From assembly GCF_001423965.1 (NCBI RefSeq), contig NZ_LMPV01000008.1, forward strand, positions 124,001 to 188,000: a stretch of DNA of 64,000 nucleotides, in the 5' to 3' direction. Positions 9,645 through 18,145 of the stretch are shown piece after piece. A model generated the notes under the pieces. That model did no database searches, was not told the origin of the DNA, and worked only from the letters and a program-made list of their open reading frames with translations. Made by a program: the position numbers and the translations under genes. Each line of letters begins with the position of its first letter. Within the stretch, counting starts at the first letter, position 1. Source of the stretch: Exiguobacterium sp. Leaf196 (lineage in GTDB: Bacteria > Bacillota > Bacilli > Exiguobacteriales > Exiguobacteriaceae).

Positions 9645-9718
9645 TGGAGCGGGTGAAGAGAATCGAACTCTCGTCATCAGCTTGGAAGGCTGAGGTTTTA
9701 CCATTAAACTACACCCGC
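9645..9718 (-). tRNA. tRNA-Gly (anticodon TCC)
   Basis: The minus strand folds into a complete cloverleaf: acceptor GCGGGTG pairing with CACCCGC, a D arm with AGTTTAATGGTAAAAC, an anticodon loop CTTCCAA giving TCC, and a T arm with AGTTCGATTCT. The discriminator is T and CCA is encoded (TGGA at 9645-9648 on the plus strand). The TCC anticodon reads GGA and GGG glycine codons. It stands alone rather than in an rRNA-tRNA cluster. Confidence 0.96.
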
Positions 9719-9887
9719 GTATTGGCTACATGAAATATAGTAGCATAGCAAAGAGAGCATTTCCATAACTTTTATGAAAAAAGGCAATTTCTTTTGAGAT
9801 TCAGTGTACAATAATACTAGTTAATCGTTTACACTGGTAATCTTGATTTGTAATATGGGTAAAGTTGGGTAGAGGAGAGAGTGTCTG

Positions 9888-10433
9888 GTGAATGAAGTAA
9901 GAGTTTGGAGCGAACAGCCGATGGGAAAAGGATGGGAAGCAATTTGTCATCACCAATTCGATCGTCATCGCTTATTGATAGGAGAGTGGTTCCATAACGT
10001 AGGTGTACTTGCTTTTTCCATCAATCAAGATGCGGATTTGCTACCGGATGTCCTTCCGAACACATTCGATCTGCCGCTCGTCTCGGAACGTGTGCAGCGA
10101 GTCATTGCAGCATATGCGCCCTTTTCTGTACAATGTCTCAAGGTACATCTTGAGACGAAGGACGGAGTGGTTCCGTACTATCTTCTCAATCTCTTATCTG
10201 TCAGTCGGATCGAACATTTACATACGACGGATGTATTCCGTCCGATTCCGAGACGGCGCGTCTATTTTTTGACAGAGCGACGAATCAGCGATTCGATATG
10301 TCCGCATCATCTTATGCGAGATGAGCGAACACATCGCATGTTCGTCTCTGCTCAACTCGCTCGACAATTCGAGCGTATGGCTGTGACGGGTATTCGCTTT
10401 GAAGAGATACAACGAATGGAGGAATTCAAATGA
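9888..10433 (+). CDS. DUF1629 / Imm11-like (MXAN_0049 immunity type) protein
   Basis: A 181-residue soluble protein. The C-terminal pattern, with RMFVSAQLARQFERMAVTGIRF near residues 148-168, resembles the DUF1629/Imm11 family, in which a conserved 'fvs..l...l...g.tGi.f' segment closes the domain; the central YYLLNLLSV stretch also fits. Members of that family are predicted immunity proteins against contact or secreted toxins (known from family context, not shown here). The GTG at 9888 is preceded by a GAGGAGAGAG ribosome site. Its stop overlaps the next gene's ATG by four bases, so the two are co-translated. No toxin gene lies beside it. The family assignment is from recalled pattern only. 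Confidence 0.65.
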   Translation: MNEVRVWSEQPMGKGWEAICHHQFDRHRLLIGEWFHNVGVLAFSINQDADLLPDVLPNTFDLPLVSERVQRVIAAYAPFSVQCLKVHLETKDGVVPYYLLNLLSVSRIEHLHTTDVFRPIPRRRVYFLTERRISDSICPHHLMRDERTHRMFVSAQLARQFERMAVTGIRFEEIQRMEEFK

Positions 10434-10849
10434 AACAGTACACAGTCGATCATTGGATCACGCTAGAATATCCAAAGGTATTTGAATATCAAGAAGAAGA
10501 AACATACGTCAGTTTTTATTCAACAGACGAAAATGCAATGGGCACGCTACAATTATCCATTTATGAGTCCGATTCAGAAGAACTGACACCGTATGAAGCG
10601 GCAGAACAAGAAATCAATCTGTTGGTAGAAGAGTTCGGCATCGAACTAACGGGAGCACTTGAAGTCCGCCGTAATTCAACAAAAGAAGCATTGCTAGCAG
10701 TAGACGGGAAAGAAGAAGATATCTTCTTACGCATCTATGCGTATTCAGACGGGGAACGGCTAGTCCTATTGACATACTCCGCAGAACGCGAGACGCTTGA
10801 AATCGAGGAAATCGAAGCGATGATTTCTTCACTAACTTGGATTCAATGA
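10430..10849 (+). CDS. PsbP/DUF3805-like small protein
   Basis: A 139-residue acidic protein without signal peptide or membrane segment. The layout (an N-terminal W-xx-LEYPxxF strand, alternating beta strands, then RLVLLTYSAER and a final helix ending MISSLTW) resembles the Mog1/PsbP-like fold found in DUF1795 and DUF3805 proteins. Function is unknown. It is translationally coupled (ATGA) to the preceding immunity-like gene, which suggests that the two act together, possibly as a pair of immunity or accessory proteins; this is inference. A strong terminator follows. Confidence 0.6.
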   Translation: MKQYTVDHWITLEYPKVFEYQEEETYVSFYSTDENAMGTLQLSIYESDSEELTPYEAAEQEINLLVEEFGIELTGALEVRRNSTKEALLAVDGKEEDIFLRIYAYSDGERLVLLTYSAERETLEIEEIEAMISSLTWIQ

Positions 10850-10868
10850 AGTACACAATAGATTGTTC

Positions 10869-10905
10869 AAAAGGCAGCAGATCCTTGGATCTGCTGCCTT
10901 TTTGT
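10869..10905 (+). terminator. intrinsic terminator, bidirectional
   Basis: The stem AAAGGCAGCAGATCC / GGATCTGCTGCCTTT with a minimal loop and a T run. It ends the two-gene unit at 9888-10849 and can also serve the convergent hydrolase gene. Confidence 0.9.
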
Positions 10906-10920
10906 ATCGATCGATATGAC

Positions 10921-11877
10921 TTAAGAAGAACGAGAAGATGAGCGTGTAGCTGCAGGGTTGACTTGTTTATTCAACCAGCTCGCGATATCTGCGAAAACGC
11001 GGATACGTTCGAACTCATGGAAGAGCTCGTGGCGTAACCCTTTATAAATCGTCAGCTGTACGGCATCGACACGAACACGGTTATACATATCGAACAGATG
11101 ATGGACGCCTTTTCCGTCAAATGCGACCGGGTCATCGCCACCCGCAATGAGCAACAGTGGTAAGTGACGCGGATGCTGATAGATGGAGGCAAGTGCGTTG
11201 ACGAGTTTCGTTGCGTGCAAGAGTTCATGGAAGAACCCGAGTGTGACCGTTTGACCGGATAACGGATCTTCATCATAGCGCATGACGGATTGTGGATCCG
11301 AAGAGAGCCAGGCATTTTTCGATAGTGCCGGGAAGAAACGTAGATTATAGCGTCCGAAGACCAGTTGTCCGAAACGTTCAGCAAGATGTGTAGAAGAAAG
11401 CTGATTGATTTGGCGTTCGACGAGCTTTTCGCTGATGTTACCGAGTAAACCTGTGCTCGTCGGAGGGCCGCTCGCGATGATTCCTGCTACCGTGTGACCG
11501 AGTGTTTGACCAATCCGGCGAGCGATCAACGAACCAAAACTGTGACCGAAAATGAATACTGGTAACGTCGGGTAACGTTCTTTGATGTCAGAGACGAGTT
11601 CTTCTGCGTCCTGCATCAATTGATTAAAACCTTGATTCGGTTCAAGATGACCGAGTGTCCCGCGCTGTGCAGCTTGAGTTCCGAAACAGCGCAAATCTGC
11701 GATGATCGTGTGGTAATGATGAGCATAGAGGAATTCTGCGAATTCCTCATACCGTGCGCCATGCTCCATCATCCCGTGAAAGACGATCACGACTCCTTTC
11801 GAATCATGTGCTTCGAGGCTATGCAATGTCGTAGTATAGCCGTCAGAGGCTATCCAGTGTGAATGATCAATCGTCAT
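10921..11877 (-). CDS. alpha/beta hydrolase, lysophospholipase / monoacylglycerol lipase type
   Basis: A serine hydrolase of the alpha/beta fold, about 318 residues. Visible features are the oxyanion-side FHGMMEHGARYEEFA segment, the nucleophile elbow GHSFGS (near residue 114), an aspartate in LLIAGGDDPV and a C-terminal histidine in LRHELFHE. This arrangement matches the Hydrolase_4 group (PldB/YtpA-like), which acts on lysophospholipids or monoglycerides. The start is taken at 11877 because GAGAGG lies nine bases upstream; the ATG at 11886 directly abuts that site. It follows fhs by 16 bases on the same strand, so it is probably co-transcribed, with no obvious metabolic link. Confidence 0.8.
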   Translation of the reverse strand: MTIDHSHWIASDGYTTTLHSLEAHDSKGVVIVFHGMMEHGARYEEFAEFLYAHHYHTIIADLRCFGTQAAQRGTLGHLEPNQGFNQLMQDAEELVSDIKERYPTLPVFIFGHSFGSLIARRIGQTLGHTVAGIIASGPPTSTGLLGNISEKLVERQINQLSSTHLAERFGQLVFGRYNLRFFPALSKNAWLSSDPQSVMRYDEDPLSGQTVTLGFFHELLHATKLVNALASIYQHPRHLPLLLIAGGDDPVAFDGKGVHHLFDMYNRVRVDAVQLTIYKGLRHELFHEFERIRVFADIASWLNKQVNPAATRSSSRSS

Positions 11878-11893
11878 GTAACTCATCCTCTCA

Positions 11894-13573
11894 TTAAGAA
11901 AGTCCGAATACCTGTCCGTCTTCCGAAACGCCCATATGGAAGGCAGCAGGAACCGCGGGTAATCCCGGCATCGTTAATACATTCCCAGTCAATGCAACGA
12001 TGAATCCTGCACCAATCGATGGTCGGATTTCACGAACTGTAATCGTGAAGTCTTCGACACGACCATACCGAGCGGGGTCATCGGTTAAAGAAAATGGCGT
12101 TTTTGCCATACAAATCGGTAAATGATTCAATCCCATCTCCGTACACCGTTCGAGTTCGCGGAGGGCTTTGTCTTCAAAATGAACGTCGGCTGCGCCATAG
12201 ACACGTTTTGCGATACGTTCGATCTTTTGACGAAGCGGCAACTCGTCAGGGTACAGTGGACGGAACTGGCTTGGTTCCTCAAGTGCTTGCATGACTTCCG
12301 CGACGAGTGCTTCACCGCCGGCACCGCCTTTACTGAAGACTTCGCTTTCCGCCACACGAATATTTCGTTCCTGGCACCATGTCAAAATCATGTTCCGCTC
12401 GGCTTCCGTATCGGTAAAGAAACGGTTCAAGGCAACGACGGCAGGAACACCGAACAAGTTCATCGTCTCAACGTGTTTTTCAAGTAAAGCAAGACCATCC
12501 GTTAAGGCAGCGAGGTTTTCTTCGCTGAGTTGTGTTCTGTCTACACCACCATGCATCTTCAAGGCACGAACCGTAGCGACGATGACGACGGCATCCGGAT
12601 GGAGTTTGCCAATCCGAGATTTGATATTGAAGAATTTCTCAGCTCCTAAGTCAGCGCCGAATCCTGCTTCTGTGACAACGTAGTCACTTAACTTCAACGC
12701 GGTTTGTGTAGCAATCAAAGAGTTGCAGCCGTGCGCGATGTTCGCGAACGGTCCGCCATGAATCAATGCCGGTGTTCCTTCGACGGTCTGAACGAGGTTT
12801 GGGCGGAACGCATCTTTTAGAAGTAACGTTGCAGCTCCTGATGCTTGAATATCCTTGACCGTAACCGGCTGTTGATCGTACGTATACGCAACGACAATGC
12901 GGCTCAGGCGTCGTTCGAGATCCGTGATAGAGTCTGATAGACAGAGGACAGCCATGATTTCGGAAGCGACCGTGATATCGAAGCCATCTTGACGCGGAAC
13001 GCCATGTGCAGGACCGCCGAGACCAATCGTAACTTGGCGCAAGGCACGGTCGTTTAAATCAAGCACACGTTTCCAGACGATACGGCGTGGATCAATGCCA
13101 AGAATGTTGCCTTGATGCAGGTGATTGTCGAGCAAGGCACTGATTGTATTATGAGCAGATGTGATCGCATGCATATCACCTGTGAAATGGAGATTGATCT
13201 CCTCCATCGGCAGGACTTGGCTATAGCCACCACCACACGCACCACCTTTTAATCCCATCGTCGGACCAAGTGAGGGTTCCCGTAAACAAATCATCGTCTT
13301 ATGGTTTGCTCGGTGTAGTGCTTGTCCGAGTCCGACAGTGACGGTTGATTTCCCTTCACCGGCAGCCGTTGGATTGATAGCAGTGACAAGAATCAGTTTG
13401 CCGTCAGATTTCGTTGCCAACCGGTTCAGCAGCCCGTCTGTCAACTTCGCTTTATACTTTCCGTACGTATCAAAATCTTCTTCTTGCAAACCAATCCGAT
13501 CCGCGATTTCTCGAATCGGGCGTAAGACAGTTTGTTGTGCGATTTCTAAGTCAGAACGAATGGTCTTTTCCAT
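11894..13573 (-). CDS. fhs: formate--tetrahydrofolate ligase
   Basis: Fhs activates formate with ATP to 10-formyl-tetrahydrofolate, feeding one-carbon units into purine synthesis. The 559-residue protein has the family length, the P-loop-like TAAGEGKSTVTVGLGQAL near residues 70-87 and the folate-site stretch KGGACGGGYSQVLPMEEINL. The ATG at 13573 follows AGAGGGAG. It is notable that a formate producer (pflBA) is encoded about 28 kb away, so formate from mixed-acid fermentation could supply this enzyme. Transcribed divergently from the sugar permease operon. Confidence 0.95.
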   Translation of the reverse strand: MEKTIRSDLEIAQQTVLRPIREIADRIGLQEEDFDTYGKYKAKLTDGLLNRLATKSDGKLILVTAINPTAAGEGKSTVTVGLGQALHRANHKTMICLREPSLGPTMGLKGGACGGGYSQVLPMEEINLHFTGDMHAITSAHNTISALLDNHLHQGNILGIDPRRIVWKRVLDLNDRALRQVTIGLGGPAHGVPRQDGFDITVASEIMAVLCLSDSITDLERRLSRIVVAYTYDQQPVTVKDIQASGAATLLLKDAFRPNLVQTVEGTPALIHGGPFANIAHGCNSLIATQTALKLSDYVVTEAGFGADLGAEKFFNIKSRIGKLHPDAVVIVATVRALKMHGGVDRTQLSEENLAALTDGLALLEKHVETMNLFGVPAVVALNRFFTDTEAERNMILTWCQERNIRVAESEVFSKGGAGGEALVAEVMQALEEPSQFRPLYPDELPLRQKIERIAKRVYGAADVHFEDKALRELERCTEMGLNHLPICMAKTPFSLTDDPARYGRVEDFTITVREIRPSIGAGFIVALTGNVLTMPGLPAVPAAFHMGVSEDGQVFGLS

Positions 13574-13651
13574 GGTATCGACTCCCTCTTTGATTGGATC
13601 TCTCTTTTTTCTAATAGTAGCCTATCTAGTGTGAACGCGCCAAAAGAAAAC

Positions 13652-13668
13652 GTTCAATATTTTCCACC
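13652..13668. promoter_or_regulatory. 17-bp operator-like motif, copy 1 (permease operon)
   Basis: GTTCAATATTTTCCACC lies 72 bases before the first permease start. The same 17 bases occur, in the same orientation, at 19686-19702, 95 bases before the sugar-binding lipoprotein start. Chance identity of 17 bases in two promoter regions of functionally matched genes is unlikely. An activator such as the AraC-type regulator at 24384-25088 may bind here (inference). Confidence 0.6.
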
Positions 13669-13739
13669 CAATGGGTCAAATGGTGACGTGTTCAAGTGTA
13701 AGTGAAAGACGTACTGTAGAGTGGAGGAGGGATGAAACA

Positions 13740-14627
13740 ATGACATCTGGACAAAAGAAGTGGAAACGCGGTCTTGATTTTTGGCTCTTCGTCGGACCGG
13801 TCTTTCTTGTATTCGCAGTGATCGTGCTTGTACCGTTTTTCAATGGCGTCATGTATTCGTTCACGGACTGGAATGGTGTAACAGGAGAATTAAATTGGAT
13901 CGGCTTTGATAACTATGTCCGTCTCTTTACGAGTGACGAGCAGTTTCAGCAGTCATTTTGGTTGACGACGAAATATACGGTCGTCGCCGTCGTCTTAACG
14001 AATGTCGTCGGTTTCATCTTGGCGTTCTTATTGACACAAAATATTCGCACACGTAATTTCTTACGGACAATATTCTTTATGCCGAACTTAATCGGTGGAT
14101 TGATTCTCGGATTCGTCTGGCAGTTCATCTATGTCAAAGGCTTTGCATCAATCGGTGAATTGACAGGGTGGAGCATATTTGAACTTCCATGGTTAGGAGA
14201 TGCCCGAACAGGGTTCTGGGGTATCGTCATCGTTTCAATTTGGCAAGGTGGCGGTTACATCATGGTCATCTATATCGCGGCTCTACAAAACGTTCCTCAA
14301 GAGCTGATTGAAGCAGCAAAAATCGATGGTGCCAATCGTCTATCGACGTTACGGAACATTACGTTGCCACTGATTATGCCGTCCGTCACGATTTGTCTGT
14401 TCTTAACGATTTCGTGGTCCTTCAAGTTATTCGATACGAACTTGTCACTAACGAATGGTGGACCCTTCAAATCGACCGAAATGCTTGCTTTAAACATTTA
14501 CAAGGAATCGTTTACGAATAATAATCTTGGACTCGGTTCAGCGAAAGCAATCATCTTCTTCGTTGTTGTTGCGGCGATTACAGTCACTCAAGTCTATCTG
14601 ACGAAAAAACGGGAGGTGGAAGCATGA
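13740..14627 (+). CDS. sugar ABC transporter permease (MalF/UgpA type)
   Basis: A 295-residue inner-membrane permease with six hydrophobic segments, beginning at FWLFVGPVFLVFAVIVLV. The binding-protein-dependent permease loop is visible as QELIEAAKIDGANRLSTLRNITLPL (EAA-G-I-LP), which docks onto the ATPase. The start at ATG 13740 follows GGAGGAGGG; the longer open frame from 13671 is not supported. The stop overlaps the second permease as ATGA. It belongs to the CUT1 family (oligosaccharides or glycerol phosphate). No ATPase gene is nearby, so a shared MsmX-type ATPase elsewhere is expected. Confidence 0.9.
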   Translation: MTSGQKKWKRGLDFWLFVGPVFLVFAVIVLVPFFNGVMYSFTDWNGVTGELNWIGFDNYVRLFTSDEQFQQSFWLTTKYTVVAVVLTNVVGFILAFLLTQNIRTRNFLRTIFFMPNLIGGLILGFVWQFIYVKGFASIGELTGWSIFELPWLGDARTGFWGIVIVSIWQGGGYIMVIYIAALQNVPQELIEAAKIDGANRLSTLRNITLPLIMPSVTICLFLTISWSFKLFDTNLSLTNGGPFKSTEMLALNIYKESFTNNNLGLGSAKAIIFFVVVAAITVTQVYLTKKREVEA

Positions 14628-15511
14628 GTACGGCACAACCGTTACCTACTCCGCAAGAGGAGAAACCAAAGCGCTCTAAAAAGGCGAGAGGTCGTTATTC
14701 ACTCCGTCTTGGAACGGTCGAACTAGCAGCCTTATTGATGGGGCTTCTGTATATGATTCCGTTTTATTACGTCGTCTCGAATTCATTCAAGACGCAGGGA
14801 GATATCTTTACGAACACATCGGGTCTACCAAAGGAATGGATGACTTCCAACTATTCAGAAGCATGGGAAGCCATGAACTTCGGAAAAGTCTTTTTAAACT
14901 CCGTCATCATTACAGTCGGTGCTAATGCGGTCATCATCATCTTTTGTTCGATGGCAGCCTGGAAGCTTGTCCGTACGAAAACACGTTTGTCGACGATCAT
15001 CTTCTTCTTGTTCGTTGCCGCGATGATCATTCCATTCCAATCAATCATGATTCCTTTATCGAAACTGTCTGGGGATCTTGGATTACAGAATAGTTATTGG
15101 GGACTGATTTTGATGTACCTTGGTTTTGGTTCTGGACTATCGATCTTCCTGTATCATGGTTTCATGAAGTCGATTCCTGAAGAAATCGAGGAGGCAGCAA
15201 TCATTGATGGTTGTTCACAATGGGGTGTGTTCTGGCGCATCGTCTTCCCATTGCTCAAGCCGATTACAGTGACGATCATCATCTTGAACACGCTGTGGAT
15301 TTGGAACGATTTCTTATTACCCTCGCTCATGTTACGAGATGTCGATTTACGGACGATTCCTCTCGCGACGTTTTACTTCTTCGGACAGTATACAAAACAA
15401 TGGGACTTGGCTCTTGCCGGACTCGTGCTTGGGATCATTCCGTTGTTGCTATTCTTCTTCGCCCTGCAAAAACAGATCATTCAAGGGATTACAAGTGGAT
15501 CAATCAAATAA
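14624..15511 (+). CDS. sugar ABC transporter permease (MalG/UgpE type)
   Basis: A 295-residue permease partner of the preceding gene, with a basic, proline-rich cytoplasmic N terminus (about 35 residues) and six membrane segments starting ELAALLMGLLYMIPFYYVV. The EAA loop reads EEIEEAAIIDGCSQWGVFWRIVFPL. CUT1 systems use two such permeases, two copies of one ATPase and a lipid-anchored binding protein. The latter is probably the lipoprotein at 19797-21077, which is 4.3 kb away. Substrate not determined. A terminator follows within 15 bases. Confidence 0.9.
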   Translation: MSTAQPLPTPQEEKPKRSKKARGRYSLRLGTVELAALLMGLLYMIPFYYVVSNSFKTQGDIFTNTSGLPKEWMTSNYSEAWEAMNFGKVFLNSVIITVGANAVIIIFCSMAAWKLVRTKTRLSTIIFFLFVAAMIIPFQSIMIPLSKLSGDLGLQNSYWGLILMYLGFGSGLSIFLYHGFMKSIPEEIEEAAIIDGCSQWGVFWRIVFPLLKPITVTIIILNTLWIWNDFLLPSLMLRDVDLRTIPLATFYFFGQYTKQWDLALAGLVLGIIPLLLFFFALQKQIIQGITSGSIK

Positions 15512-15520
15512 TTTTTGTAA

Positions 15521-15553
15521 GCGCGTTCTCGATTCTAGGAGAACGCTTTTTTT
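15521..15553 (+). terminator. terminator of the permease operon
   Basis: The stem GCGTTCTC (15523-15530) pairs with GAGAACGC (15539-15546) and is followed by seven T residues. Confidence 0.9.
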
Positions 15554-15564
15554 ATGTTTCATGC

Positions 15565-15580
15565 ATCAGATTAATCTGAT
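15565..15580. repeat. perfect 16-bp palindrome
   Basis: ATCAGATTAATCTGAT reads identically on both strands. It sits between the permease terminator and the asnA T-box leader, upstream of where the asnA promoter should be, and could be an operator for a dimeric regulator. No family is recognised. Confidence 0.5.
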
Positions 15581-15654
15581 AACTTTTATTTTTTTTGAAA
15601 AAAAGGCTTTTCAAATACTTGCGACCTGTTGTACGATGTTCTCAATTCAATTGT

Positions 15655-15930
15655 AACAACGACGTTGAAGGGAAGAGTAACACCTTGTACGACCGTATAG
15701 CGAGCTGGGGATGGTGAGAGCCCAGTCGGAAGCAAGATGCGAAGAACCTCCCGGAGTCGCTACCCGAACCCGAATGTCAGTAGGCGTAGCCGGAGTTGCC
15801 TGTCCGTTATCATATGGCCGAAGATGAAGTGATTCGTCTTTTGAGTGAGCAACATCGTTGCTAACATGGGTGGTACCGCGGAACCGAGTCTTTCGTCCCA
15901 TATTCTTGGGAAAGAAGGGCTCTTTTTTAT
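15655..15930 (+). promoter_or_regulatory. T-box riboswitch, asparagine specifier, upstream of asnA
   Basis: The conserved antiterminator element TGGTACCGCG is at 15871-15880, preceded by GG, and is followed by a hairpin (roughly 15885-15921) and a T run that forms the terminator. Stem I starts near GGGAAGAGTA (about 15670) and returns as GAAGAACCTCCC; this places AAC at 15745-15747 in the specifier loop, i.e. an asparagine codon. The GGTGAGA apical-loop element is also present near 15711-15717. Uncharged tRNA-Asn is expected to stabilise the antiterminator and turn on asnA. Specifier and regulated gene agree. Confidence 0.93.
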
Positions 15931-15969
15931 GGCTTCTTTTTCAAAACACAATTGAGGAGGAACATCACC

Positions 15970-16944
15970 ATGACAACACTCGTATCGATGAAACACACAC
16001 AGGAAGCAATCACACTCGTAAAGAAACGCTTTGAGGAACGCTTTTCGACGACACTCGGATTAACACGTGTTGAAGCACCATTGTTCGTAGAGAGCACACT
16101 CGGCGTCAACGACCATCTCAACGGCGTAGAGCGCATCATCCGCTTTGATGCACTAGATCACACGACAGATCTTGAAATCGTCCAATCCCTTGCGAAATGG
16201 AAACGTCAAGCGCTTCACACATACGGATTCGAAGCTGGAGAAGGATTATACACATTGATGCATGCGATTCGTCGTGATGAGATACTTGATGCGACACATT
16301 CCATCCACGTCGACCAGTGGGATTGGGAACGGGTCATTACGAAAGAACAACGGACGAGTGCCTATCTAAAAGAAACGGTACAAGCGATTTATGCAACGAT
16401 TCGTCAAGTCGAGCAAGAAGTGGAAGCAGAGTATGGCATTTCAGCGATCTTACCGGAAACGATTCATTTCATGACAACACAGGAACTAGAGGATGCCTAT
16501 CCAACGCTTTCAACAAAAGAACGTGAAACAGAGGTCACGAAGGCATACGGTGCTGTTTTCTTGATGCAGATTGGTGGCGCGCTTGCTTCGGGAGAGAAGC
16601 ATGATGGTCGAGCGGCAGATTACGACGATTGGACACTCAACGGTGACATCTTAGTACATCACCCAGAAATCGGAGCATTTGAATTGTCTTCAATGGGAAT
16701 TCGTGTTGACCGTGAAGCGCTATTAAAACAGACGTCCATCGCTCAAGAAGAGGATAAATTGGCTTTCCCGTTCCATCAAGGTGTGCTCGAAGAGCGTCTG
16801 CCGTTAACGATGGGTGGAGGGATTGGTCAATCACGTATGGCGATGTTCTTATTGAAGAAACGTCATATCGGCGAAGTCCAAGCTTCTGTCTGGTCGGAAG
16901 AGACTCGTAAAAGTCTTCAAGCTGAAGGTATTCACTTGCTCTAA
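15970..16944 (+). CDS. asnA: aspartate--ammonia ligase (asparagine synthetase A)
   Basis: AsnA makes asparagine from aspartate, ammonia and ATP. The 324-residue protein matches the family length and shows the class II aminoacyl-tRNA-synthetase-like catalytic fold: IRFDALDH, AIRRDE (about residue 97-102), HSIHVDQWDWE and, near the end, TMGGGIGQSRMAMFLLKKRHIGEVQ. The ATG at 15970 follows GAGGAGG at 15954-15960; the frame opens a little upstream at 15952 but lacks a ribosome site. Expression is governed by the asparagine T-box just upstream, which means the cell senses tRNA-Asn charging. Followed by a terminator. Confidence 0.96.
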   Translation: MTTLVSMKHTQEAITLVKKRFEERFSTTLGLTRVEAPLFVESTLGVNDHLNGVERIIRFDALDHTTDLEIVQSLAKWKRQALHTYGFEAGEGLYTLMHAIRRDEILDATHSIHVDQWDWERVITKEQRTSAYLKETVQAIYATIRQVEQEVEAEYGISAILPETIHFMTTQELEDAYPTLSTKERETEVTKAYGAVFLMQIGGALASGEKHDGRAADYDDWTLNGDILVHHPEIGAFELSSMGIRVDREALLKQTSIAQEEDKLAFPFHQGVLEERLPLTMGGGIGQSRMAMFLLKKRHIGEVQASVWSEETRKSLQAEGIHLL

Positions 16945-16997
16945 CATATATTATATATAGTAGAAAGCGTCAAAGGAATGATATTTTAAGTAACGAA

Positions 16998-17032
16998 GAG
17001 CACACTTCCATTCGGAAGTGTGCTCTTTTTTT
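16998..17032 (+). terminator. terminator of asnA
   Basis: A 12-bp perfect stem GAGCACACTTCC / GGAAGTGTGCTC with a 4-base loop and seven T residues. Confidence 0.92.
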
Positions 17033-17117
17033 AAAGGTCATAAGACCTCAGGCGGAGGAAAAGCGTGTCAATTCTTGATAGAATGGGGATAACAATAAAT
17101 AAGAAAGAGGTGAAAGC

Positions 17118-17339
17118 ATGTCTTCTCTATTAATCGTCGGAATACTCATCCCCATTTTGTTCATTGCGTTTCTTTGGTTCAACATTAAAGGTTTACGAAC
17201 AATGTGGCGGGATTATAAACGGACAGGCTCAATCGTTGCACTCGGCTTTTTCATTGTCGGGGTCATCGGAATTTTCACAGGTGTCTGGACAACTCTAGTC
17301 GTCATCATTTATTATCTCCTCCGTCCAGCGAGAGGATGA
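17118..17339 (+). CDS. small two-helix membrane protein, unknown
   Basis: A 73-residue protein with two hydrophobic segments (about 4-24 and 43-67) separated by a short basic loop (RTMWRDYKRTGS) and ending in RPARG. The ATG follows AGAAAGAGGTG at good spacing. It sits 16 bases before a DedA-family gene and is probably co-transcribed with it, so a membrane-related accessory role is possible. No family recognised. Confidence 0.7.
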   Translation: MSSLLIVGILIPILFIAFLWFNIKGLRTMWRDYKRTGSIVALGFFIVGVIGIFTGVWTTLVVIIYYLLRPARG

Positions 17340-17355
17340 ACGGAGGGTTACTCGT

Positions 17356-17991
17356 ATGTTGGAATGGTTATTTTCGGCCGGAGAATCCAATCTCTGGCTG
17401 TTTTTAGGAATCATGATCATTGGTCTTGGAACAGAATTGATTCCAGCAGAAGTCGGATTACCGCTACTCGGTTTATATGTATCGAACGGAACAGTCAGTT
17501 GGACAATTGCTGTTCTCGTCGGCTTTCTAGGGAGTTTGATGGGGGCGACAGTCTTTTATCTCTTAGGGCGTTACGCAGGTCGTCCAATCCTTGTACGATA
17601 CGGAAAATGGTTACTGATCAAAGAAAAAGAAATTGAGCAGGGTGAGCGAATCGTCGGAAAGTATGGAACATGGTCCGCGTTATTTGGACGATTCTTCCCT
17701 GTCGTTCGTTCAGTCGTCTCGATTCCCTGTGGTCTGTTTGGTCTTTCATTCAAGCGCTATCTACTCGCTTCAAGTATTGGATTATTTCCGGTCTCTTTCT
17801 TTTACATCTGGGTCGGGGAGCGATTCGGAGTAAAGCGAGCGGAGTCAATGCTTAAAGGGCTAGAGCAGGAGTTATGGTGGATTTTAGGCGGAATCGTCGT
17901 AATCCTCGGCGGGTACATCCTGTATCGTCGCTCTAAAGCGAAACAACACGGACAGACGCAAGACGTAAAAACGAAGCAACAGAATAAATGA
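17356..17991 (+). CDS. DedA/SNARE-associated family membrane protein
   Basis: A 211-residue integral membrane protein with the DedA signature: an N-terminal re-entrant segment containing the E-x-x-x-P element (GLGTELIPAEVGLPLLG), and the conserved GRFFPVVRSVVSIPCG block (about residues 111-126) followed by G-hydrophobic segments. Members are proton-dependent transporters or scramblases that handle undecaprenyl phosphate or phosphatidylethanolamine (family knowledge). The C terminus is basic and glutamine-rich. The ATG follows CGGAGGG. Loss of such proteins affects envelope integrity and antibiotic tolerance in other bacteria. Confidence 0.88.
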   Translation: MLEWLFSAGESNLWLFLGIMIIGLGTELIPAEVGLPLLGLYVSNGTVSWTIAVLVGFLGSLMGATVFYLLGRYAGRPILVRYGKWLLIKEKEIEQGERIVGKYGTWSALFGRFFPVVRSVVSIPCGLFGLSFKRYLLASSIGLFPVSFFYIWVGERFGVKRAESMLKGLEQELWWILGGIVVILGGYILYRRSKAKQHGQTQDVKTKQQNK

Positions 17992-18021
17992 AGGGGTCGA
18001 CAAAAAGTCAGTCTCTACAAA

Positions 18022-18131
18022 GATAAGGGTGGCAGAATGATGATCTGCCATCCTTATCTCATAAAAAAAGGACTCGTCACACGCGACACCTACAGGAAAG
18101 GGCGTGAAAAGACGAGTCCTTCTTTTTTTTG
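18022..18131. terminator. two hairpins between convergent genes
   Basis: The first (GATAAGGGTGGCAG with CTGCCATCCTTATC, 18022-18060) follows the DedA gene. The second has an 11-bp stem AAGGACTCGTC / GACGAGTCCTT with a long loop and a run of T on the plus strand and of A on its left side, so it can stop transcription from both directions, including the antiporter gene. Confidence 0.8.
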
Positions 18132-18145
18132 AGTAAGCCCGGGAT

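Noticed and set aside
13644-13660. cre site before the permease operon
   Set aside because: AGAAAACGTTCAAT differs from the cre consensus at three fixed positions, unlike the perfect site at 19729.
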